64,000 nt of DNA, from positions 33,229,756-33,293,755 of the forward strand of contig CM030715.1 of assembly GCA_017979445.1 (NCBI GenBank), given 5' to 3'. The number at the start of each line of letters is the position of its first letter. Position 1 is the first letter of the stretch. The DNA comes from Akebia trifoliata (lineage: Eukaryota > Streptophyta > Magnoliopsida > Ranunculales > Lardizabalaceae). Positions 36,815 through 46,494 of the stretch are shown here, one piece after another. The position numbers and the translations under genes were made by a program. Under the pieces are notes generated by a model, which worked only from the letters and a program-made list of their open reading frames with translations, made no database searches and had not been told where the DNA came from.

Positions 36815-37062
36815 AGTTTCTTTAGGGCACATGCGACGAAATGCCCTGGAAAGACCAACTCAACAAATAGAAACATTTTGACCGCTAGAAAGACGCGATA
36901 ACTTCGACTTGAATATTTGAAGACGGAAGGAAAGTTCTTATTTCCCCCAAAGAAACAACCTCTCTGTCTCTCCTCTGTTTCTTTGTGCCTTCGCTAGTAA
37001 AAAGCTTCTCGGGCTTATATATTAGAGAGACAATCTGATCAACCCAATTCAACAATTCCAAC
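36815..37062 (+). promoter_or_regulatory. Promoter of the unit B BAP-like gene
   Basis: Counterpart of 23471-23747: W-box TTGACC at 36878-36883, a pyrimidine patch at about 36958-36982 and TATATAT at 37016-37022, 41-47 bases before the ATG. Confidence 0.55.
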
Positions 37063-37569
37063 ATGAATAAGTTATCACGTTCTATAGAGATCACTATACT
37101 TTCAGCCGAGGACTTACGTCTCCATCACCGTTCGATCAAGAAGAATGCCTTTGTGATCGTCCGGTCCGACTCTCATAACATTCAATCTACGAAAATGGAT
37201 TCCAATGGTGGAAGCTACCCTTCATGGAACGAGAAGTTGAACCTCGAATTACCCAATTCATCTCAATATATAACCGTAGAGGTGCAATGCAAGACGGGTT
37301 CAGGAGTAAGGAGTGTAGGCGCGACGAACATTCCTGTATCGGATTTCGTTGCTGATTATACACCTAATTATTACTTGCACTTTCTTAGTTATCGTTTGAG
37401 GGAATCCGATGGTGAACGTAACGGTATCGTTAATCTCTCAATCAAGATGAAGGTACCCGAATATGTTGATCGAACCCTACCGCTACCGCCTTCGGAAGCT
37501 CAACCTTCTTACAAGAATTCTAATGGGGTTGCAATTGGAATTCCTGTGTCTTATGGGAATTTGATTTAA
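37063..37569 (+). CDS. BON1-associated protein (BAP1/BAP2)-like C2 protein, unit B
   Basis: A 168-residue intronless C2 protein, the tandem twin of the gene at 23748-24254. Nine nucleotide differences by eye over 507 bases give three amino-acid changes (Leu13, Thr138, Glu145), the last two in the proline/serine-rich tail rather than the C2 core. No frame damage, so it is probably functional. C2 hallmarks, the basic first loop and the GIPVSYG C-terminus are as in the twin. Its 3' flank is interrupted 118 bases after the stop by an LTR retrotransposon (37687-39549), so transcript ends may differ between the copies. Confidence 0.92.
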   Translation: MNKLSRSIEITILSAEDLRLHHRSIKKNAFVIVRSDSHNIQSTKMDSNGGSYPSWNEKLNLELPNSSQYITVEVQCKTGSGVRSVGATNIPVSDFVADYTPNYYLHFLSYRLRESDGERNGIVNLSIKMKVPEYVDRTLPLPPSEAQPSYKNSNGVAIGIPVSYGNLI

Positions 37570-38626
37570 TTGATATATTTTTCCTGTTTAAAAAATGTAA
37601 ATAATTTCAAAATCTGTCAAAATTGTAAACCCAAAGAAGTTTAAGTATGAAGTGAATTATTATATATTTTTTATTAGATCATGTGTTGTAGATGCAAAAA
37701 CTTGCTCTACCTCGTGATTCTTATTTATAAGAATTCTCGCATTCTTACGTTCAGAGGTGTATCTGCAACAACATCATTTCGGCGTCCAAGTCAGGAATTT
37801 AGTATAAAAATAATATCTCATTTAAAGGGGGGAGAACTCATACCTTTTAATATCTCTATCCATATATTTATAGAGATGAAATCATAGGATCATTTTAAAT
37901 CATATTATCAATTTTACTTTTATCCAATTTAGAAGGAGATCTTAATTGATGATTTTAAAATGTATCTAATAAATATCTATACCAAACTCAAATTCCTAGG
38001 TGTCATGTGTCGCCCCTTAGTACCTAGCAAGAAATATCCTCCACAATACTCCTTCTCCAGGGTTTGGATTTTTAGTCAAAGTGCTCGAGAATAAATGAAT
38101 GGTACTATGTGACATGTGGCCACACACCTTATAAATTCTCATTTTGAGGTCTAAGATATGTTTGGTCAATGTCCATGTCATGCGTCATCCGCCTGTTTTA
38201 TTTTCGAAAGTGTGACGACTATAATGACCTCGATTTATTTGAACCATTGGTTTTATTACATGTCTCAAGATAGTTTTCTTTTTTTCAAATATATTGTTTG
38301 TTCACCATTTTCCGCTTACTGATTAGGCTTAGTGTCATCATGGACTAAAACTCCTAAGCCAATAAATATAATACCTTATGGCTGGACTTGTAACAAAAAT
38401 CAATTAAACCCACTACCAATGGTTGGACTTGACTCCCCTACAAGCCAGTCATAGCTTAGATAAATAATAGATGAATCGATCAAAATCTCAGATCAGATTT
38501 AGACCCTAGAATGATCAAAGACTTAAATAAATAATAGAAAAATCGATCGAAATTTAGATCGGACTTAGATCCTAGAATGATCAAAGATTTAGATAAATAA
38601 TAGAATAACTAATTCCACACGGATAG

Positions 38627-38872
38627 GGCTCGGCTTTCATGACTCATCAAGGCTTTCGCTAAACCAACCCTATACAGTCGAGCTCGATTCCTATGACGGA
38701 CCAAGGCTTTCGTTAAACTAACCCTCTATGGTCAGGTTTAACTCCTATAACGGGCCAAAACTTTCACTAAACCAATCTCATACGGTCGAGTTTGACTCTC
38801 ATGATGAGCCAAGACTTTCATTAAACTAACCCCATATGGTCGAGCTCGGCTTACATGACGGGCTAAGGCTTT
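38627..38872 (-). repeat. About four tandem ~58-bp repeats inside the LTR element
   Basis: Recurring phrases GAGCTCGATTCCTATGACGG, CCAAGGCTTTCGTTAAACTA and ACCC(T)ATA(T/C)GGTC, with 10-20% variation. A second set with GAATGATCAAAGA(C/T)TTA(A/G)ATAAATAATAG phrases precedes it at about 38460-38600. Confidence 0.7.
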
Positions 38873-39017
38873 GATAAATGATATAATAACCGATCGTAAT
38901 CCCAAATCAAACTTGGATTTTAGAACGATTCCAGACTTAGATAAATAAGCGATTGAAGTTCCAAATCAGGCTTGGATTCTAGAACGATCAAAGACTTAGA
39001 TGAATAATTATGTGGTT

Positions 39018-39045
39018 GTGGGTTCAAATCCCACAGACGACATCA
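39018..39045 (-). other. tRNA-like primer-binding site of the LTR element
   Basis: Read on the plus strand this is a full tRNA 3' end: T-stem GTGGG, seven-base loop TTCAAAT, CCCAC, acceptor strand AGACGAC, discriminator A, then TCA in place of CCA. On the minus strand it sits one to three bases inside the LTR, where the primer-binding site belongs. No 5' half of a tRNA is present. Confidence 0.65.
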
Positions 39046-41841
39046 AATTATAGATGTAAAAGCTTGCTCTATCTCGTGATTCTTACTAATAAGAATTCTC
39101 ACATTTTTACACTCTAAGGTGTGCCTATAACAACACCACTCCGACGTCCAAGTCAAGAGTTTAGTACAAAAATAATATCTCATTTAGAGGGGGAAGAACT
39201 CATACCTTTTAATACTTCTATCCATTTATTTATAGAAATGAAACTCTAGGATTATTTTAAATCATATTATTGATTTTACTCTTATCCAATTTAGAAAGAG
39301 ATCTTAATTAATGATTTTAAAACATATCTAGTCAATATCTCATCATCATACATTCCTTCTTCCTTGAGATTTTCCTTACTAAGATTTTAACCCCTTTTGA
39401 TATAATCTCTGATTTTCTTTAACCGAGACTTGAAACTATAGTTGGTTTGTGACCAAGCCACTGAGCTTACCCTCATATATTCATACTAAACTCAAATCCC
39501 TAGGTGCCATATGACGTTCTTTGGTACTTAGTGAGAAATATCCTCCACATGTCTTATATTTATCAATCACAAATATTCATTCAACATTTTATGTTTTAAT
39601 AGATCATATGTGATATATATTTTAAGGACAATAACTGTAAAGGACTCTTTATTGAGAATATGTACTGAATAGCCTCAGAAAACAAATCATTTAAGTCCCA
39701 CTTAACAAAATATTAATCGATTAAGATTTTTTTAAGAAAAATACTTAAAATACCTTTTTAAAAACTTTACAAAGTGGTTTAATATAAAAATATACCGAGT
39801 CCAATGAAAAACTTTAACAATTTATTTGGTTATTAATATTTTTGTGAAAAATAAAAAATAAATATTTTTATTTATTAAAAAATATTCATAAATTCAATAT
39901 AATTTTATTTGACTTATTTAAGTTGATTTGCTAATTTTGAGTTGAATCAATTTGATGAACATTCAAGATGAGTTTTAAAATTATATTTTAATTATTTATA
40001 TATTTTAATAAATCTAATATACAAAGATCAAATCAGTTTGATGATGATGATGACCATACTTATCTCTAACACTACAACTTTCTAGATTTCATAGAAAAAC
40101 TCAAATTCAAAATAAAAAATGAAAATAAAAATAATAAAATCCTTTTTGAGCAAAATCGAAAGTGTTGAAAATAAATGGCTATCAAACTCTCAAATTTAAA
40201 ACTAAAATTCAAAGGTGAAAAATATTAATTTTTCTTTTCAAAGTTTTTAGAAATTTGTCCTTTATAACCCTGTTGAATGGATCATGTTTTTAGATACCAC
40301 AAATTGATGCAGTAAGGATCCACTCCAAGGTATGTTAAGTAATAAACTAATTGCATCAGTTTGAATTTTATGATGTGGATGCTCACTCCAAGATTTGTTG
40401 GGTAATAAATTTCATAAAGTAAGGTTCCTTTAGAGTTGTCAGAACTCAATTGGATTTTTGTAAAAAAAATAAAAATAAAAATGCAACAATTAGTTTCCTA
40501 GGGTAAATCACCATTTTTAAAAAACATTTTAAGGATGTCCCATGTTGAAGTAAACTCTCTCTAAAAAAATTTAAGTATGTCCCAACCTAGATTAAATTCT
40601 CTCTCTCTCTCTCTCTCTCTTATTTAACGTCTTCGTTTTAAACTTCAGAAAAATAAAAAATTGATAGATTTACTTTATAAAATCAAATTTAATATTATTA
40701 TTGAATTCTTAGTTGCCACCACATAAAAAAATCCTGGCTCCATCCCTGATTATCATCATATGGTTAATAAAATTTATACCTCTCATTGACCACTTTGGTT
40801 GGTGGTGCTCATGGGCATGGTTTTAAAATTCGGTTTTGCATCTCGACTCATCCATGTCACATATCTAGTCGTCTCAAACGAGTTTTCCAATACATTTATA
40901 ATGTTTCATTCCAAAATTTGAAGTTTTGAAAAATGAATGCCAGATCTTAAATCTCGTTTGAAAAATTGACTTTTACATATGACTCGATTTGGTACCGACC
41001 CATGACTTGGTCTTGAAGGAGTTTTGAATCCATGATTGTGGGATATTATATCTATCCAGGGGATTTCGGAGAGATCTTAGTAAACCAAACCGTGCAATAA
41101 GGTATGCGGATCCGCTTTCAAACCGCGGATTCACAGATTGATTCATGAAACACGGTGCTCTTAAAATTCCAACTCGCAGTTCGACCTCGTTTTCGCTGTT
41201 GCTACAGTGCCTGCGTTAGAACTGGGTCCAACACTGAGTTGACTGGACTTTTCACAAATAACCGTAGATTTATTTCTCAAAGTTCTGTATCCACTACCAG
41301 GTTAACTCAGTGTTGGACCGAGTATCCAACGCAGGCAGTAAAAGAATTTTACCAAATTGTGAGGAGACCTGTAGGGAAAGGTAATGGTCTTAGAAGTTTA
41401 ATTTTGTTATAAATTAAATTTGATGTTAATGTAGATAATGTGTGTAAAATACTTTCATGTCCACTGACTTTATAAATGGACCTTTGTAATTTTTTTGTCC
41501 TTCGTTTAAGGGCACATCTTTTGGTCAACTTCATTGATGACTTGTTAGTATTACGTTGGATAGTTTTTTTTTATTATTTATTATTATTTACTCTCAACCA
41601 ATGGATGATCGTATTTTATAATTAAAATCAAAAGTCAATGCCACATTACTCAGACCATTTATTGAGTTTACACATGATAAAATGAAAATTATTATCTTAG
41701 GACTCATGAATTATGAATTATGCAACAATGTATTTTATGTGAGGATAGCAAACAATCCATGCGATGAAAATAATAGATTATATTTTTAATTTAAAGAATT
41801 TTAGAGGTAGTAAATCATAATAGTTGTTTTTGTGATTGATT

Positions 41842-41843
<2 letters not shown>

Positions 41844-41899
<56 letters not shown>
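41844..41899 (+). repeat. (TA)n microsatellite
   Basis: An uninterrupted TA run of about 55 bases near the end of unit B. At the matching place unit A has only TATAAATATATATAAGCG. Confidence 0.9.
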
Positions 41900-41903
<4 letters not shown>

Positions 41904-42087
41904 TCCCAACTTAAGAATATTTGTTAATTAGACAATCTCGCATTTGTTTCATGTTCTGGTCACTAAGGGTGAGATATGATGTTCTAAGAGGCCAGTTGCC
42001 TCACCACAACTCGTCGGGTCAGTAATTCCAAACACCTTGAATGTATAAGTTCCATTTCTTGAGTGTACAGATCTCAACCCTTATTAG

Positions 42088-42090
<3 letters not shown>

Positions 42091-42138
<48 letters not shown>
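42091..42138 (+). repeat. (TAA)n microsatellite
   Basis: About 16 TAA units, outside the duplicated region. Confidence 0.9.
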
Positions 42139-42140
<2 letters not shown>

Positions 42141-42224
42141 CGCAACTATAGTTCCCACTTAATTACAATTTTGGAGTGGAGTCCACACTACATATCTCAT
42201 TTCTCTTAATCCCCTACAAATTTA

Positions 42225-42550
42225 TTGTCGTTTATGTCCTCCTCTCCCTTCTTTTTCAATAGTAACTTTTCAATTTTATTTTCTTTCCTTTTTTACTTTA
42301 TTATTTTTCTTTTTTATCCTTCAATTCTACTTCCACCCCCCCTTTTTCCAATAATATCTTCTCAATTTTATTATCTTTCCTCTTTTACATATTTTTCAAT
42401 AATGTTACAAACTTTATTACATTAGCTTTTTTTATCATGTCATCACATTTTATTATCTTTCTTTTTCTCCCACTTTTTTAATAATATCTCTTTAACTTTA
42501 TTATATTTTTTCTTTTACCTTTTAACTTCAAATATCCCTCTAATTTTTTT
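42225..42550 (+). repeat. Pyrimidine-rich degenerate tandem repeat
   Basis: The plus strand is almost all T and C, with recurring TTTTATTATCTTTC and CCCTTTTTC(C/A)AATAATATCTTC(T)C phrases about 70-80 bases apart. No coding signal. Confidence 0.6.
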
Positions 42551-43379
42551 TTAACCCCTCCCCCCAATCCCAGAGAAGATGTCTGTACACGGATGAACTC
42601 TAATATACATACGTGTATATATGTATGTGAAAAAAAAAATTAAGTGGAAAGAAATGAAATGAGTATGAGACGGGACATGCAAGAAACTCAACTTGTGGAG
42701 GTGGAAAGTGAGATGACCAGATCCAATTCTCATCAAGAGGATCTTGAAAGAGACATAATCTTCTTTGGACTAATATATGTTTAACCATAAAGGATTAAAG
42801 TAAGAAACTTCATCATAAAATATTTAGAGATTTTTTAAGTCATACAGAACTTTATCACATTGATTCCCACGCTATTAGATAAAAATGGGATTGATTCCAA
42901 TCAATCATACATGAACAAGGAAAATATGTAGTTGCTGAGCACTAACCACCAACTAGCCTAGCAAAAGAATAAAAAATAAAAAGATAGAATTGTATGTATG
43001 GGATGATTCCAAACCAAGTGTCATTAAATCGAATGGGATCCACATACAGTAAAAATCCGATCCAAAACTTATCTGCTTGATTTGGATCCTATCCAATTTT
43101 TATCGAACTAATCACAAATTGATCCGAATCCAATACAATCCAATCCATTGGCAACTCTAAATAAAGGTAACTTGAAGTCTGCCCTGCAAGTTCCTAGTAA
43201 TCTTATGAGTTGGTGCATTTACGGGTCAAGACCAACCTAGAAAATATGAGTCTATCATATTTTATTCTCATTTGTAGACTTCGCCATTAAACCAAAAGCT
43301 TTAATTATTCAAAAGAAATTTATAAGTAAATCCAACGGCTATAATTTACTTGGGCTCCCACAATATCCACAAAACAGTG

Positions 43380-43720
43380 ATCGCGATAATCCGTGAGCTC
43401 TTACGGTTTTTGATGATTTAATATCGAAGACATCAGCGCGTGAGTCACGTACGTAAATATTCAATCTTTCAATAATTTCTTTTCTCCGTGGAAGGGGTCA
43501 GCGTTTGTCTTCGCGACGTCTCCTTACCACGCGCGACGAAGCTACCATGTGACCCATCATCTCAACCATTCAGTTTATATCTCGATGATCCGCTCTTGAT
43601 CGAATGGTTGATATCGTCCACAGTTGGATATTTATTGGCCGCATAAGTCAAGAACTCGCGCATGTGCCACCACATGCCGCAAAAGACGATGAAGTTAAAA
43701 GGTCGTATTTTAATAGGAAC
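43380..43720. other. CpG-rich island upstream of the third BAP-like gene
   Basis: Unusually rich in CpG for this window (CGCGACGTCTCC, CACGCGCGACGAAG, GAGTCACGTACGTAAA), with several ACGT cores and an inverted repeat CAACCATTC/GAATGGTTG at about 43563-43610. No open frame. It is 1.7-2 kb upstream of the C2 gene at 45438. Confidence 0.5.
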
Positions 43721-43952
43721 TAAAAACACAAAAACACGCCATTTTTGAAGTTTAAATACGACAAACTTAATTATTATTTCTAACATCCAAGACAATTTCT
43801 TTGACTTGACCTCTCATTACTATAGATTTTTGGTGATGGCTCCCTACATTTATATAATTTAAAATTGCACCACTTTACCTTTGACTTTTGAAGAGAGTAA
43901 TCCTGACATGAGGTAATGACGTCCTCCACTTGACATATATATTAGATAATTG

Positions 43953-44100
43953 GAAAATGGGTTTTGTTAACACGTGCCCCAGGGGAACTTTGAACGGACT
44001 CTCCCGGAGGACACATGTCAGTAAAACTCTCGAATACTTATTTTCAAAGTGTATTTAATGGAATTTAAAGTGTGCCCTTAGGACACATGTTAATAAACCC
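43953..44100. mobile_element. MITE with 11-bp target duplication
   Basis: Perfect TTAGATAATTG at 43942-43952 and 44101-44111. The ends are GTTAACACGTGCCCC and, reversed, GGGTTTATTAACATGTGTCC. Size of about 148 bp and a 9-11-bp duplication suggest a Mutator-like MITE. Confidence 0.75.
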
Positions 44101-44209
44101 TTAGATAATTGATTAATGTAATTTTGACATCATCCATAGTTCACCCGATTAGACAAATAATTTGACTGCAGTCAATTATGAGAGGCTAATGACAATGACT
44201 CAAACATTC

Positions 44210-44545
44210 TCAATTTTTAGAGTATCTCCAACCCAAGTCTTCAAAATTGAAGACTCCAACTAACTCTATCTTTAAATCACTATTCTTTCTCTAAAATACT
44301 ATTCACCTACTTTTAAAAAATAATGAAAAAGAAATATAATAGATAAAGAAAAAAATGGTATTTAAAATGTGTTCTTTGAAAGAGAAGGTCAAAAGGGTAT
44401 CTATGAAATAGGGGCATATAATACATATATTTAACAAATGTGAATGGTAATTGAGAGAGGCCCTTAAAAAATTCTCTTTTCCGTCTATATTTGATAACGT
44501 GAACAATAATATAAAAGAGGTATCTTGGAGTTTCTTTTAACCTCA
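44210..44545. mobile_element. MITE-like repeat, CTCCAACC family
   Basis: Begins TTAGAGTATCTCCAACCC and shares its inner sequence (ACTATTCACC, GGTCAAAAGGGTATCTATG) with a relative at about 52510-52870. Right end not exact. Confidence 0.5.
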
Positions 44546-45090
44546 TGTAAGATCTTTGATTCCTTCTCCCCTCCCACCTCCGACTTCTTTATTTTCTTTC
44601 CTATAAAGTTATAATTTTTTAATTTCGAAATTCATGATTAACCTTCAGAAAGACGAGTTAAGAACAAGAACAAAAAGAAGTTGATAACTATTTAGACGGA
44701 GGAGGAATCAAATATATTTTGTCCATTTACGAATCAATCGTATTTTGTCCTTAATTCCTCATGGCAATTGGAGACGAAAAATAAAAATATCAAATTTGAT
44801 CATTTTTTAGGAAAATTTATCATCCTCAATTCTTCTGAAGTTAGAGGATGAAGACATGAGATTCCTTCAACATTCTTGCAATTTCGTATACTAAGAAAGA
44901 ATTAGGGTGTCATCACCATGATTAGTGACTACAAAAATAATTTAATGTGAAGAAAGCAACAAGGTTTGATGGGGGTAAAATTGGGAATTTGGCAAGAATT
45001 TGAATACAAAGGTATTTTGGTCATTTTAAGACCATTGTCAAGGACAAAGAATATTTCAACAATTTGACATACTTGAACATGCACCTAGAG

Positions 45091-45437
45091 AAAGGTCAAA
45101 ATTATCCACTAGCTTAATAAAATAACACACAAAAAAGGTCAAAATTGCCCACTACATTAATAAAATAACACAAAAAAAAAAGTGTCATTGGTCTAAAATT
45201 AAATCCAAGGATCTACGCCAAATACCTTTATTTATCGAGGGAGGTTCAAAGAAATAAAAATCTTAATTTCTCGAAAAAATTAAAAAACTGGTCTAATAAA
45301 GAAGCCACGTCTCTATTTCCATCGCGTTTCACTACATATTCGTCCCCCGAGTAACCACTACATCATATGTATATATAGGGTACTCTCATAGCCTAAACCA
45401 TAAAACCTAAGTCTATTTCGAAGAAATAGTTCCAAAT
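45091..45437 (+). promoter_or_regulatory. Promoter of the third BAP-like gene with duplicated W-box
   Basis: A unit of about 43 bases is repeated (45091-45130 and 45131-45175), each with GGTCAAAATT, i.e. a W-box (TTGACC) on the minus strand, at 45094-45099 and 45137-45142. TATATATA lies at 45370-45377, 60-68 bases before the ATG. Confidence 0.5.
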
Positions 45438-45953
45438 ATGATGAAGACATCACGTTCTATAGAGATCACAATCATCTCTGCAGAAGATCTACGCATCAAT
45501 CGTCGTTCGATCAAGAAGAACGCGTTTGTGACCGTTCAATCAGACTCAAACAACTTCAGATCAACAAGCGTGGACAGTGAAGGTGGAAGCTATCCGTCGT
45601 GGAACGAGAAGCTTGATCTCCCATTGCCTTATAATGCACAATTTATAACTGTAGTGGTGCAATGTAAGAATGGTAAAAGTGCGAGGACGGTAGGAACAGC
45701 GAACATTCCTGTATCGGATTTTATAGGAAATTGTGTGCCGGAAAATTACCTGCACTTCCTAAGTTATCGGTTGAGGGAACACGACGGAGAGCGTAACGGT
45801 ATTATTAATCTATCTATTAGATTGAACTCGAAAGTATCAAAATACGATGATCATCGAACGATGATGATGATGACACCTAGTAATCAAACTGATTACAAGA
45901 ATTTTGGAGGGATTGCTGTGGGAATTCCAGTGTCAATTGGATATAGTGTGTAG
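45438..45953 (+). CDS. BON1-associated protein (BAP1/BAP2)-like C2 protein, older paralogue
   Basis: A 171-residue intronless C2 protein, about 70% identical to the two duplicated genes over the first 129 residues by eye. Shared hallmarks are SIEITIISAEDLR, RSIKKNAF, GGSYPSWNEKL, NIPVSDF, NYLHFLSYRLRE, DGERNGI(I/V)NLSI and the tail GIAVGIPVS. The first loop reads INRRSIKKNAF, again without calcium-binding aspartates. A Met run (MMMMT) and a charged DDHR stretch mark the variable tail at about 144-153. Two ATGs start the frame; 45438 is the first. The flanking DNA does not resemble the 14-kb duplication, so this copy arose separately and earlier. A short ATT microsatellite follows the stop. 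Confidence 0.92.
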   Translation: MMKTSRSIEITIISAEDLRINRRSIKKNAFVTVQSDSNNFRSTSVDSEGGSYPSWNEKLDLPLPYNAQFITVVVQCKNGKSARTVGTANIPVSDFIGNCVPENYLHFLSYRLREHDGERNGIINLSIRLNSKVSKYDDHRTMMMMTPSNQTDYKNFGGIAVGIPVSIGYSV

Positions 45954-46364
45954 TTTATTAGTATTTTATATTTTATTATTATTATTATTATTATAATGTT
46001 TAGGACGTAAATTCTTTAGAAAAGAATGTCAAGAACAAAATTGGTGATAAATATGTTGAAGTTTGGAAAAAAAAAAACTTCAAATTTATTAGTTACTTTA
46101 TAACACAAAATTGTGTGATACTTCAAATTTGCCTCAAAATTTTAGCAGACTTTTAGGAATGTTTCTTCAATTTTAGCAGACTTTTTTGTGAAGATATTGG
46201 TTAAATTAATAAAAAAATTGGTTAAGTCAACTGTTAATAACGTGAAGATATAGGATTTTGGGACCATCTTTGATAACCCTCGTAATAAGAGAAAAATATA
46301 ACTATATAGACTAATGATGAAGTGATGCTCTAAAACCTGACACTCTTTGTACATTCTCGGACTT

Positions 46365-46440
46365 GTATAGAACCAAAGATATTTTTCCTTGAATATCTCG
46401 AAGAAAAATATTTATTGTTCTATACACTGTCATGCCACAA
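46365..46440. mobile_element. Small foldback repeat
   Basis: GTATAGAACCAAAGATATTTTT pairs imperfectly with AAATATTTATTGTTCTATAC around CTTGAATATCTCGAAG. Member of the 12280-12395 family. Confidence 0.5.
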
Positions 46441-46494
46441 ATCGTACAAAGACCGTCAATTTATCATGACTCAATTATATATACATATATATAT

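Larger units (their letters stand above)
37687..39549 (-). mobile_element. Non-autonomous LTR retrotransposon, complete, with target duplication
   Basis: 1,863 bp between TGTGT (37682-37686) and TGTCT (39550-39554), a 5-bp target duplication with one change; unit A has the uninterrupted site (about 24369-24378). LTRs are 37687-38045 (359 bp, with an internal deletion of about 140 bp) and 39049-39549 (501 bp). On the minus strand the LTR runs TGTGGAGG...CATCTACA. The primer-binding site lies just inside 39048, and a purine tract (GGAGAAGGAGTAT) abuts the other LTR at 38046-38058. The internal region (about 1 kb) has no gag or pol frame, only tandem repeats. It therefore needs another element's proteins. 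Confidence 0.88.
27251..41997 (+). repeat. Segmental tandem duplication, unit B
   Basis: Second copy of 13582-27243, in direct orientation and almost abutting it; the junction at 27244-27250 has a few filler bases and no clear microhomology. It is longer because of a solo LTR (33613-34123), a PIF-like element (34483-35473) and an LTR retrotransposon (37687-39549). Homology stops at about 41997, just after CTAAGAGGCCAGTT. Confidence 0.93.

Noticed and set aside
39011..39045. A tRNA gene
   Set aside because: Only the T-arm and acceptor 3' strand exist. No D-arm, anticodon arm or 5' acceptor strand lies upstream, and its place just inside an LTR explains it as a primer-binding site.
41155..41412. 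85-residue plus-strand frame in unit B
   Set aside because: The matching stretch in unit A is broken by stops and indels and the peptide resembles no family I know, so conservation does not support coding.
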